Source: Pleionea mediterranea
GTDB lineage: Bacteria; Pseudomonadota; Gammaproteobacteria; Enterobacterales; Kangiellaceae
Reading direction: 5' to 3'
DNA length: 64,000 nt
NCBI RefSeq assembly: GCF_003148745.1
Contig: NZ_QGGU01000002.1
Location: 186,001 to 250,000, forward strand
Shown here: piece after piece, positions 35,201-43,521 of the stretch
Numbering within the stretch: position 1 is the stretch's first letter
Layout of the letters: every line of letters starts with the position of its first letter
Translations under genes and position numbers: made by a program
Notes under the pieces: model-generated
What the model saw: only the letters and a program-made list of their open reading frames with translations
Told to the model about the DNA's origin: nothing
Databases searched by the model: none

Positions 35201-36004
35201 ATGTCGCTCAGTTATCCTCAACGCATTGTCTGTTTAACCGAAGAAACCACCGAAGCGCTTTATTTAATGGGTGAGCAAGATCGCATTGTTGGCGTTTCCG
35301 GTTATACGGTACGACCTGCCATAGCGCGTAAAGAAAAGCCGAAAGTCTCGGCGTTTACCAGTGCCAAAATCGACAAAATATTAGATCTCAAACCCGATCT
35401 GGTATTAGGTTTTTCCGATATGCAAGCCGATATCGCCGCAGAACTGGTAAGAGCCGGTGTAGAAGTGCATATATTTAATCAGCGCAGTATTCACGAAATT
35501 TTAACCATGTTACAAACGTTAGGGTCACTGATTGGAGAGCCTATAAAAGCCAACGCATTAATCGAGCAATTTGATGCGCATTTACATAAAATTAAACAGC
35601 AGGCCAGTGAACTAACTCATCGACCCAGAGTATATTTTGAAGAATGGTACGAGCCCCATATTTGTGGTATTCAGTGGGTGTCTGAACTGCTTGAGCTGGC
35701 TGGTGGCGAAGATTGCTTTGCGCACATGGCGAAAAATAGCCTGGGTAAAGATCGCATCATTGCTGACCATGCCGATATTATTAACGCACAGCCCGATATC
35801 ATTATTGGTTCCTGGTGCGGTCGTAAATTTAAGGCAGAAAAAGTGAGAGAAAGAGAAGGTTGGCAAGACATTCCTGCAGTAAAAAATAATCAACTGTTTG
35901 AAATAAAGTCGGCCGATATTTTACAGCCCGGCCCTGCCTGCTTAACCGATGGTGTTAGCCAGTTGCACGATATTATCCGTCAGTGGGCAACGGATAAAAA
36001 TTAG
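35201..36004 (+). CDS. BtuF-like cobalamin-binding protein without signal peptide
   Basis: A 267-residue member of the helical-backbone metal/cobalamin-binding family. The fold is evident from PQRIVCLTEETTEALYLMG, DKILDLKPDLVLGF and a late DIINAQPDIIIGSW. Family members bind vitamin B12 or siderophores for ABC import. This copy starts directly at the fold, with AAAGAG before the ATG and no signal peptide, so it should stay in the cytoplasm. No btuCD genes adjoin it. Its role is unknown; cobalamin salvage or delivery is a reasonable guess given the B12-riboswitch-controlled nrdAB nearby. Confidence 0.75.
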   Translation: MSLSYPQRIVCLTEETTEALYLMGEQDRIVGVSGYTVRPAIARKEKPKVSAFTSAKIDKILDLKPDLVLGFSDMQADIAAELVRAGVEVHIFNQRSIHEILTMLQTLGSLIGEPIKANALIEQFDAHLHKIKQQASELTHRPRVYFEEWYEPHICGIQWVSELLELAGGEDCFAHMAKNSLGKDRIIADHADIINAQPDIIIGSWCGRKFKAEKVREREGWQDIPAVKNNQLFEIKSADILQPGPACLTDGVSQLHDIIRQWATDKN

Positions 36005-36060
36005 GTCTTTGTTATTATTCGCAATTAATTTTCAGTCATATCAAAAAGATTCCTAAGATT

Positions 36061-36509
36061 ATGTTAGAAGCCATCTCAAAAATAGCGAACGAAGGTGAGA
36101 CAAGGCAAATTTTGACGAGAAAGCACAGTTTACACGCAGTAAATGAGCATTTTGAGTCGAAATTTAACGCGGTATCATCAAGTGCAGCATTTTTGAGATA
36201 GCTTCTAGAAATAAGGCCTAACTGTGAATGCTGCATAAGGATCTTGCTGCCAATTCGTTAGAGGCAATGATTTGCAGTTACGAATGTACCTTTTGTATTA
36301 CCTGTGTGAATGAGGTTTTAAACAATGTTTGCCCCAACTGTGGCGGCGGTTTTGTGACTCGTCCTATCAGACCAAAACAAGCCAGAAGAGATGGTGTCAG
36401 TCTTGAGCATCAACCGGCATCAATCAAACGAGTTAATACGCAGTACAGTAAGGATGAGTTAACCCGTTTTTCGGAAAAGTATAAGGACATAGCGCCCGTA
36501 GAGCGGTAA
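36061..36509 (+). pseudogene. DUF1272 gene broken by a MITE and a frameshift
   Basis: DUF1272 proteins are small Cys-rich (probably zinc-binding) proteins that begin close to MLELRPNCECC-DKDL. Here ATG-TTA at 36061-36066 is followed by a 139-base element. The gene then resumes with TA-GAA-ATA-AGG and encodes EIRPNCECC up to 36234. One base is then missing before AAG-GAT-CTT (KDL), so the rest (SLEAMICSYECTFC and CPNCGGG) is in another frame. Reading through the element meets a TAG near its right end. Only reinitiation at the ATG at 36228 could give a 93-residue product, which lacks the first Cys cluster. Confidence 0.85.
36067..36205 (+). mobile_element. 139-bp MITE-like element, copy 1
   Basis: The ends GAAGCCATCTCAAAAAT and ATTTTTGAGATAGCTTC form a 17-base terminal inverted repeat with one mismatch. 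TA flanks both sides (36065-36066 and 36206-36207), as expected for a TA target duplication of the IS630/Tc1-mariner type. Removing the element and one TA restores the expected N-terminus of the DUF1272 gene. It has no transposase. A second copy of identical length lies in inverted orientation at 52298-52436. Confidence 0.88.
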
Positions 36510-36605
36510 GTTTCACCAAACAGTGTGAAACTATTAAAATTTGATTATTTCTACCAATGGAATATGATTGTCTGGTCATTGCACAAAAAATGAGCGAGAA
36601 ATGAC

Positions 36606-37091
36606 ATGGACACATCCAATTTCTTTGATTACTCCACTGAATCTTCAGTGACGTCTCAGGAAGGGCTTGTTTTGCTGAAAGATGCAACGGAGCAAGACTG
36701 GGACACGCTACTTTCCTTTACATCCACTCAGCGGTTTAAAGCTGGTGATTATCTTATAGTTGCTGGCGACGAAGCGGACTCTCTGTTTTTAATTGCCGAG
36801 GGGGAGCTGGAAGTTCTGATTTCCGTAGGGCGGAATAAAGCACAAAAACGGCTGACCATGATTACAGCAGGCTCGGTGATTGGTGAACAGTCATTTCTTG
36901 ATGAGCAGCCTCGCTCTTTAACCTGTCGAGCGCATACCGACGGTGAGCTGTATCGACTTAACCGCTCCAATTTTATGGTGTTATCTGCAAAGCACCCGGC
37001 GTTGGCACGGAATCTTTTACTCGATCTGGGTAAAATAATATCGTTGCGATTACGACAAACAACGGAGTTTTTAGCACAGGGGAATCGTTAG
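36606..37091 (+). CDS. Cyclic-nucleotide-binding domain protein
   Basis: A 161-residue protein with one cNMP-binding beta-roll at about residues 30-150. The phosphate-binding cassette is visible as GSVIGEQSFLDEQPRSLTCRA, matching the Gly-Glu and Arg pattern of cAMP receptors. There is no helix-turn-helix, so it is not a Crp-type transcription factor. The stop codon shares a base with the GTG start of the membrane flavoprotein gene, so the two are coupled. It may gate or sense the activity of that enzyme. Confidence 0.87.
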   Translation: MDTSNFFDYSTESSVTSQEGLVLLKDATEQDWDTLLSFTSTQRFKAGDYLIVAGDEADSLFLIAEGELEVLISVGRNKAQKRLTMITAGSVIGEQSFLDEQPRSLTCRAHTDGELYRLNRSNFMVLSAKHPALARNLLLDLGKIISLRLRQTTEFLAQGNR

Positions 37092-39703
37092 TGAGTGACA
37101 AGGACGACATTGCTTTTCCAAATTATATGCAGCAAAAACGTTGGCTGCCGGTATGGTGCTGGCATCTGCTGCGTGTGGGCAGTTTTATTGCAATAGTGAG
37201 CTTTATTGCTTTGTGTTGGCATGAGCCAGAATTGGCACTGCTAATATTCTGGGGATTGCTGGTGCCTGTTTTACCGTTTGTTTTTTGGATGGTGCCCGGC
37301 ATTTGGCGTAATCTCTGCCCGCTGGCTGCAACCAATCAGTTGCCCCGACTATTTCGTATAAGCCTGGAGTTAGAACTGCCAAAAGGACTAAGGCGCTACG
37401 CGACAGTGATCGGTATCGTATTATTATTTATAGCAGTACCTTTAAGAAAAATAATGTTAAACGATGACGCTTTTGCGCTCTCGGTTTTAATTCTTATGGC
37501 ACTGGCATTGGCTTTATTAGGAGGAATAATATTTAAGGGAAAAAGTGGCTGGTGCGGAAGCTTTTGCCCATTATTGCCCGTGCAGCGCCTTTATGCGCAA
37601 ACCCCCGCTGCATTTATTCCAAACAGTCATTGTCAGCCCTGCGTTGGTTGTACCCGTAATTGTTATGACTTTAATCCTAAAGTCGCCTACTTGGCCGATC
37701 TCTACGATAAAGATCCTGTGTATGGCGCGGATCGTAAATTCTTTGCCGGATTAATGCCCGGGCTAGTAGTTGCTTTTTTTACTATCGATTATTCGCAAGC
37801 AATGAGTTGGTGGGAGCTTTACTTACAGTTTGGTTTTTACTGTCTGGTGGGTATCGGCAGTTATCAAGTGCTGGAAACTTTTATTAAAGTATCGCCGCAT
37901 AAAATTACAACCTTGTTTGCGATGATCAGCATCAATTTATTTTACTGGTTTTCGTTGCCGGTAATCTTTTCAAGCATAGAACAGCTTACTCATACGAATG
38001 TACCTGAGTGGGCATTATGGTCGGCACGAACAGCAATATTGTTGTTGGCCTTACAGTGGGTATTTCGAACATTTGAAAAAGAAAAAGTATTCTTATCACA
38101 GCTATTTGCATCGAATACGGTGAAGGTTGGTTCAAACAGCCCATTGACCCGAAAGCGTACTCAGCAAACCGATAATCCTGTGGTTGAAGTGAAACCAAGT
38201 GGTGTTCAACTGGTGGCGGAAAAGGGAACAAGTTTACTGGATTTATTAGAAAACAACGGCGAAAAAATTAATTCTGGCTGTCGAATGGGTGCTTGTGGCG
38301 CTGATCCGGTTGCGATACTTGAGGGGGAAGAAAATCTTTCAGAAAAAGGAGCCGAAGAGCAATCTACATTAGAACGGCTGGGGTATTTTAAACGTGTACG
38401 CATGGCATGCAGTGCTCAGGTGAATGGCAATGTTACCATTGATCTCGATCCTCAGGCGTCTGCCTCGCAACAAACACTGGTGCCAAAATTCAGTCTTGAT
38501 AAATCGGTTAAGCATGTGGTGATTATTGGTAATGGAATCGCTGGCGTAACGGCTGCTGATTATTTACGTCGATTTCATCCAACTCTTAAAATTGATTTGA
38601 TAGGCTCTGAAAAATACCCTCTCTATAATCGTATGGCGATTTCCAAATTAATTTATACCAGTAGCGGCATGCAGGGATTAATGTTGTTGCCAGAAGACTG
38701 GTATAAAGTGCGCATGATAGATAACTGGTTGAACACACGTGCCAAATCGATAGATCTAAAACAGAAGCTGGTTAAGTTAGCAACGGGTGAGCAGATTGAG
38801 TATGACAAGTTAATTTTAACGGCAGGCAGTGAAGCGAATTTACCCGACATTGATGGTTTCGGTTGTGATGGTTGTTTTTGTTTGCGCAGTGCAGACGATG
38901 CCATGAGCATTCGGGATTATGTTCAAACCAAAGATACTAGGTTCGCAGTGGTAGCCGGAGGCGGTTTATTAGGGCTCGAAGCCGCCTATGCACTGCTGAA
39001 AATTGGATTGCGTGTGACCGTGCTGGAGCGATCCGAACATCTATTAAAACGCCAGCTCGATGCAACCGCCGCAAAAATTTTACATGAGTATCTGAGTGGG
39101 CTTGGTTTGCACATTCGTTATCAGTCTGAAGTGGCCAGTGTTTCGGGTGAAAATAGAGCAACAGATATTGTATTAAAAAATGGCGAAACAGAGCGCTGTG
39201 ATTTGTTACTGGTAGCTGCCGGCATTGCGCCTAATACATCTTTGGCTGAAGAAGCTGGATTAAACACGCATCGTGGTGTCATTGTTGATTCTCAATTAAA
39301 AGCGGCTGCTGATATTTATGTGGCGGGTGATCTTGCTGAAATGGACTCTGCGCCCGGAGCGATCCCCGGGTTATGGACGGTTGCTGTTGAGCAAGGAAAA
39401 ATTGCGGCTTTAAATGCATTGGGTGATCACAACGAATACCAGCATCAACCTCAGCCGACCGCATTAAAAGTGGTTGGTGTTGAGTTATTATCGATGGGCG
39501 ATTTTGTTGGAAAAGATACCGATCAAGTCATTGCATTGGAACAGGATGGAAAATACCGAAAACTGGTGCTGCGTGAAGGCAATGTTATTGGTGCCATATT
39601 GCTCGGTTTTCCTGACTTAAAAAATACCGTCATTAAGTGGGTACTTGATCAGGTAAATGTTTCCGATAAGTTAGAGCAATTAGAAAAAGGTGAATGGGAT
39701 TAA
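37091..39703 (+). CDS. Membrane iron-sulfur flavoprotein oxidoreductase, multidomain
   Basis: An 870-residue fusion. Residues about 20-335 are a NapH/NosR-like membrane domain with two CP-type motifs (NLCPLAATN and WCGSFCPLLP) and a [4Fe-4S]-type CQPCVGCTRNC. Residues about 365-455 form a plant-type [2Fe-2S] domain with GCRMGACGADPV and MACSA; the third usual Cys is Asp. Residues about 475-790 are a NirB/rubredoxin-reductase-like FAD/NAD(P) domain (IIGNGIAGVTAAD; VAGGGLLGLEAAY; YVAGDLAE). It looks like an electron carrier between NAD(P)H and the membrane. The electron acceptor is unknown. Confidence 0.85.
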   Translation: MSDKDDIAFPNYMQQKRWLPVWCWHLLRVGSFIAIVSFIALCWHEPELALLIFWGLLVPVLPFVFWMVPGIWRNLCPLAATNQLPRLFRISLELELPKGLRRYATVIGIVLLFIAVPLRKIMLNDDAFALSVLILMALALALLGGIIFKGKSGWCGSFCPLLPVQRLYAQTPAAFIPNSHCQPCVGCTRNCYDFNPKVAYLADLYDKDPVYGADRKFFAGLMPGLVVAFFTIDYSQAMSWWELYLQFGFYCLVGIGSYQVLETFIKVSPHKITTLFAMISINLFYWFSLPVIFSSIEQLTHTNVPEWALWSARTAILLLALQWVFRTFEKEKVFLSQLFASNTVKVGSNSPLTRKRTQQTDNPVVEVKPSGVQLVAEKGTSLLDLLENNGEKINSGCRMGACGADPVAILEGEENLSEKGAEEQSTLERLGYFKRVRMACSAQVNGNVTIDLDPQASASQQTLVPKFSLDKSVKHVVIIGNGIAGVTAADYLRRFHPTLKIDLIGSEKYPLYNRMAISKLIYTSSGMQGLMLLPEDWYKVRMIDNWLNTRAKSIDLKQKLVKLATGEQIEYDKLILTAGSEANLPDIDGFGCDGCFCLRSADDAMSIRDYVQTKDTRFAVVAGGGLLGLEAAYALLKIGLRVTVLERSEHLLKRQLDATAAKILHEYLSGLGLHIRYQSEVASVSGENRATDIVLKNGETERCDLLLVAAGIAPNTSLAEEAGLNTHRGVIVDSQLKAAADIYVAGDLAEMDSAPGAIPGLWTVAVEQGKIAALNALGDHNEYQHQPQPTALKVVGVELLSMGDFVGKDTDQVIALEQDGKYRKLVLREGNVIGAILLGFPDLKNTVIKWVLDQVNVSDKLEQLEKGEWD

Positions 39704-39713
39704 TGAGTTTAAA

Positions 39714-39753
39714 AGAACCACTATAGATAAATTGGCTTGTTTATAATGGTTCT
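39714..39753 (-). terminator. Possible terminator of the DUF4124-gene transcript
   Basis: AGAACCA and TGGTTCT form a seven-base stem between the convergent flavoprotein and DUF4124 genes. On the minus strand it is followed by TTTT, so it could stop transcription from lptD-to-DUF4124. The loop is long (26 bases), which weakens the call. Confidence 0.4.
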
Positions 39754-39763
39754 GGAAAAATGC

Positions 39764-40753
39764 TTACCGTAACTGCTTATCAATAAAATCCTGAAAACCC
39801 TGAACCACTTTTCGAGCTTCTGAGCTGGCACAAAGTTGTTCGCCGGCATCGGTGTTATTGCAGGAGACTTCAAGAATAATTTGTGTGTCGGCTTTTGACG
39901 GTAGCTTTGAAAACGCAATACCAATTTCGGTATCGGCTTTGGGGGCAGAGGTTAAAATGATGGTGTCGGTGACCACTTCCAGTCGGCCACTGGCGGTGGT
40001 TTGTGCGTACACCTGCGCCAGTTGCCAGATGTTTTTGCAGTATTCAACTTCATTACACGACATGACCATCATATTGGCCTGATTAGACTTGTCGCGGTTG
40101 TTTTTGAACTTATGCGCCATACGTTTGGCTTGCAGTTCTTTAAAGCGAATTAAGTCGCGCTCGAAATTGGCGACTATACTCTCGCGTTCTTGTTCAATAA
40201 TGGTTTCATTACGTTCACGCTCAGCAATTTGCTTTTGAGTAGACGTAATGTTGTCTTTTAATTTTTGAGGGACTGGTTTACCGAGTCGCTCATAATCGGC
40301 CGCCCGTCTTTGTAAATCTTCAAGGGAAGCTTTCAGTAACTGTTGATCGTTATTATTGAGTTCCTGTCGCTGTTCAATGCCAAGCAATGCCGAGTCGCGT
40401 GCGCGCATAATATCTTCTGCAGAGCCGAACAGTCTTAACAGCTCGGCATCGCGTCGAATTTGCCGTTGTTGCTCACGCTGTTTACGCTTTTCTTCCAGTT
40501 GACGCTGTTTTTCTTCCTGCAGTTCGCCCAGTGTTTTTGCTGGCGGCACACTTTGAACTAACTGACCTTGTTCGTTGATGACATCGTAACCTTTGTTAAC
40601 GGCTTCGGGTGTCAGTTGATCAATTAAAATGACTTGCCCTTCATCATTAACAAATCGGTAATACTTTTTGGCATGCGTTAAGGGGCTGAAAAGTGTAGCG
40701 ACAACTAACAGCAGGCTTAGAGTGCGCAAGGGCTTGATCATTATATTTTTCAT
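39764..40753 (-). CDS. DUF4124 domain-containing exported protein
   Basis: A 329-residue protein with a signal peptide ending THA-KK, then a DUF4124-like strand pair (KYYRFVNDEGQVILIDQL, then VINEQGQLV) at about residues 29-70. A long charged coiled coil follows (about 75-220, rich in Gln, Arg and Glu), and a C-terminal domain with four Cys (MSCNEVEYC; VSCNNTD; EQLCASS). It is probably periplasmic. The function is unknown. It follows pyrE after 20 bases and is the last gene of the minus-strand block. Confidence 0.75.
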   Translation of the reverse strand: MKNIMIKPLRTLSLLLVVATLFSPLTHAKKYYRFVNDEGQVILIDQLTPEAVNKGYDVINEQGQLVQSVPPAKTLGELQEEKQRQLEEKRKQREQQRQIRRDAELLRLFGSAEDIMRARDSALLGIEQRQELNNNDQQLLKASLEDLQRRAADYERLGKPVPQKLKDNITSTQKQIAERERNETIIEQERESIVANFERDLIRFKELQAKRMAHKFKNNRDKSNQANMMVMSCNEVEYCKNIWQLAQVYAQTTASGRLEVVTDTIILTSAPKADTEIGIAFSKLPSKADTQIILEVSCNNTDAGEQLCASSEARKVVQGFQDFIDKQLR

Positions 40754-40773
40754 ATAGTTACTTTAGCAGAATT

Positions 40774-41421
40774 TTATCCGGTTACACCGTAATTCGTTCT
40801 ATATTCAGCAATTTTGTCGTTAAAAACAGAGAGTTGAGCGTCTGTTTTAATAAATTCTGCCAAGTCCGTCAAATTTACAATGCCGTAAACGGGTATTTTG
40901 TAATCTCGTTCGACTTCCTGGATTGCCGATAGTTGGCCTTGGCCTTTTTCCTGACGGTCGAGCGCTACCAATACACCGGCGGGTTCGGCACCGTGTGACT
41001 GTATGATATCTATGGATTCACGAATCGCAGTTCCGGCGGTTATTACGTCATCCACAATCATTACCCTGCCTTTTAATGGTGCGCCCACAAGGCTACCACC
41101 TTCACCATGGGCTTTGGCTTCTTTGCGATTGTAACAAACCGGATAGTCTTGCTTATGATTGGCGTAGAGTGCTGAACCGGTAACTGTCGCCAAGGGTATG
41201 CCTTTGTAGGCCGGGCCAAACAACATATCAAAGTTGGCGTTTTCGTTGATCAGCGTTTCAGCGTAATACTGACCCAGAAAGTGTAGGTCACGACCCGTTG
41301 AAAATAACCCGGCGTTGAAAAAATACGGGCTGGTGCGGCCTGATTTTAAGGTGAATTCACCAAATTTCAGGGCTTGCTTATCGATGGCCAGTTTTAAAAA
41401 GTCTTGTTGAGTTGTTGGCAT
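40774..41421 (-). CDS. pyrE: Orotate phosphoribosyltransferase PyrE
   Basis: Makes orotidine monophosphate from orotate and PRPP in pyrimidine synthesis. I start at the ATG at 41421 ([13 protein letters not shown]), giving 215 residues, the usual length; an upstream ATG at 41463 adds residues outside the family. Substrate loops are clear: [13 protein letters not shown] near the start, [13 protein letters not shown] (catalytic loop), and the PRPP motif [14 protein letters not shown]. It is downstream of rsmA by 137 bases, an unusual neighbour for the lptD-rsmA cluster. Confidence 0.96.
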   Translation of the reverse strand: MPTTQQDFLKLAIDKQALKFGEFTLKSGRTSPYFFNAGLFSTGRDLHFLGQYYAETLINENANFDMLFGPAYKGIPLATVTGSALYANHKQDYPVCYNRKEAKAHGEGGSLVGAPLKGRVMIVDDVITAGTAIRESIDIIQSHGAEPAGVLVALDRQEKGQGQLSAIQEVERDYKIPVYGIVNLTDLAEFIKTDAQLSVFNDKIAEYRTNYGVTG

Positions 41422-41558
41422 AGTTTTTTTGCAATGTCGTTGATTAGTGTTGCTTAGGGTCATGGATTATAGCGAGTTTACCGGTAAACGTCAGGCATTT
41501 GCCGTTTAACCGGCCACGGTTGTTTTTTAGTTGAGGTAATGAATACATTAACAGCCGT

Positions 41559-42368
41559 TTATGATGATCGGGTCTGTTTCTGCTGAACAAGATAATTGGT
41601 GATGCTGATAAACTGTTCCGGTGTTAGCTCTTCGGCACGGGCTTTCATGGATATATCCAGTGCTGCAAAGTCAGCTTCATTAAGAAAGCTTTTTAAACTG
41701 TTGCGCAGGGTTTTGCGGCGTAGACTAAAAGCCCCTGTGACCACTTTATTCATTAACTCGACATCGGTTGGAATAATCTCGTGCGGCTGTTTAGGTGTCA
41801 GTCGTATGATTGCTGAGTCTACCTTGGGTGGCGGATTAAATGCGCCGGGTTTTACAATAAACATCAACTCCGGCTTGGCGTAATACTGCGCCATGATGCT
41901 GAGCCTGCCATAGCTTTTGGTGCCCGGTACCGCAACAAGCCTTTGCACCACTTCTTTTTGTAGCATGAAGTGCATATCCTTTATCACTTCAATTTGCTGA
42001 AACAGGTGGAACATCAATGGGGTGGAAATATTGTAAGGCAGATTACCAATGACTCGCAGCGATTGCGGCTTATCCGCAAACTCGGTGAAATCGATATTCA
42101 GTGCGTCTGACTCGATAACGTCGAGATCACCATCGCCAAGGCAGAACATTTTTAACTTGGGGATGACTTCTCTGTCCAATTCGATAACGCGCATGGCTCC
42201 GGCTTTTTTTAATACTGGCTGGGTCAGTGCACCTGGGCCTGGGCCAATTTCTATCAGGTTATCCCCTGACTTGGGATTGATGCAGGCAACGATACGATCG
42301 ATCACCGTAGGATCGTGTAAAAAATTTTGACCGAAGCGTTTTTTAGCTTTGTGATGTATGGGTTTCAT
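41559..42368 (-). CDS. rsmA: 16S rRNA (A1518/A1519) dimethyltransferase RsmA
   Basis: Dimethylates two adjacent adenines near the 3' end of 16S rRNA. The 269-residue protein starts with KKRFGQNFLHDPTVI, the family hallmark. The SAM-binding motif is IEIGPGPGALTQ and the catalytic motif IV is NLPYNIS. Length is normal. It follows pdxA by 147 bases that contain a 17-base repeat. The usual downstream apaG and apaH are absent; pyrE follows instead. Confidence 0.97.
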   Translation of the reverse strand: MKPIHHKAKKRFGQNFLHDPTVIDRIVACINPKSGDNLIEIGPGPGALTQPVLKKAGAMRVIELDREVIPKLKMFCLGDGDLDVIESDALNIDFTEFADKPQSLRVIGNLPYNISTPLMFHLFQQIEVIKDMHFMLQKEVVQRLVAVPGTKSYGRLSIMAQYYAKPELMFIVKPGAFNPPPKVDSAIIRLTPKQPHEIIPTDVELMNKVVTGAFSLRRKTLRNSLKSFLNEADFAALDISMKARAEELTPEQFISITNYLVQQKQTRSS

Positions 42369-42398
42369 AGTGTTCCCGTTAAAGAAAGACCTTTGTAT

Positions 42399-42449
42399 AA
42401 AAGCCTTCTTTGAATAAAAGAAAGATCTTATTAAAAGTCCGTTCTTAGA
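42399..42449. repeat. 17-bp degenerate tandem repeat between rsmA and pdxA
   Basis: AAAAG recurs at 42399, 42416 and 42433, an exact 17-base period, with similar CTT-rich remainders. It fills much of the spacer between pdxA and rsmA. It is more degenerate than the other arrays in the window. Confidence 0.45.
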
Positions 42450-42515
42450 ATCGAATTAGCCATCGAAATATTTTTGAAATGGCTTCCAGTATTGATTCGC
42501 TTAAAGTCTCATTTG

Positions 42516-43505
42516 TTAATGATTGCGCTGGATCGATTGCAGCGCAAATCGAATGGCGTAATCCATGCTGCTGCCGGAAGCATTAAAATCTTTAGCAATA
42601 TCAAGCGCTGTGCCGTGATCCACCGAGGTACGAATGTAGGGAAGCCCTAATGTTACATTGGCACACTCGCCGAAACTGGCGTATTTGATCACCGGTAAGC
42701 CTTGATCGTGATACATGGCCAAAAATAAATCTGTATCTGCCAGGTTGGCTTTTGAAAAAGCCGTATCGGCCGGATAAGGACCTGTGATCACGGCCTGCTT
42801 TGTTTTGTAGGCGTTAAGAGCCGGTATTATAGTCGTCAGCTCCTCAGTGCCCAGATGCCCCTGTTCACCAGCATGAGGGTTTAGACCCAGAACTTTGATA
42901 TTGGGCTGTTTGATATTTAACTGCTGTAGACCATCAACAATAATATCCAGCACCTGATGCAGGGTCGCCTGATCGATTGCACCTGCAACCTTGTTCAGCG
43001 GTAAGTGAGTGGTAACCAGAGCTACGTTCATCACATCACTGGCGAGCATCATTACCACTTTGTCACATTGGCTTTGTTGGGCGAAAAATTCAGTGTGGCC
43101 GGTAAAAGGGATGTTGGCATCATTGATAATGCCCTTATGCACAGGAGCGGTAACAATGGCATCAATCTGTTTGTTATACGCTAAGTTGTGCGCCTGTTGC
43201 AGCAGATTGATAACATATTCGGCGTTCTGAGGGCTCGGCTGACCGAGCGTGGCGGGTTCTGATAATTCGCTGTGAAGTACTTGAATCTGCCCAGGTTGAT
43301 GGGCCTGCAGTTGTGACAGGTCTTCAATGACAGTTATCGTGTTGCCCAGTTGCCCTTGTTGGTTAACGTCACTTATCCAGTGAGCGTCACCGAGCACCAC
43401 TATGTTGGCATCGTGCGCCTGTTGTAATGCTTTCAGGGTCACTTCAATACCAACGCCCGAGGGCTCACCACTGGTTATGACGATGGTTGGGCGTTGGTTG
43501 GTCAC
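42516..43505 (-). CDS. pdxA: 4-hydroxythreonine-4-phosphate dehydrogenase PdxA
   Basis: An enzyme of the DXP-dependent pyridoxal phosphate pathway. The 329-residue protein begins RPTIVITSGEPSGVGIE. It contains the metal and substrate residues FTGHTEFFA, NPHAGE and YHDQGLPVIKY, all standard for PdxA. The start is GTG, 16 bases after the surA stop. Part of the conserved lptD-surA-pdxA-rsmA order. Confidence 0.96.
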   Translation of the reverse strand: MTNQRPTIVITSGEPSGVGIEVTLKALQQAHDANIVVLGDAHWISDVNQQGQLGNTITVIEDLSQLQAHQPGQIQVLHSELSEPATLGQPSPQNAEYVINLLQQAHNLAYNKQIDAIVTAPVHKGIINDANIPFTGHTEFFAQQSQCDKVVMMLASDVMNVALVTTHLPLNKVAGAIDQATLHQVLDIIVDGLQQLNIKQPNIKVLGLNPHAGEQGHLGTEELTTIIPALNAYKTKQAVITGPYPADTAFSKANLADTDLFLAMYHDQGLPVIKYASFGECANVTLGLPYIRTSVDHGTALDIAKDFNASGSSMDYAIRFALQSIQRNH

Positions 43506-43521
43506 TGCTGAATAGGTTCCG

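Noticed and set aside
36036-36236. 66-codon minus-strand frame over MITE copy 1
   Set aside because: It is an accident of the element sequence; the same stretch (ALDDTALNFDSKC) recurs in copy 2 joined to unrelated flanks, so it is not a conserved protein.
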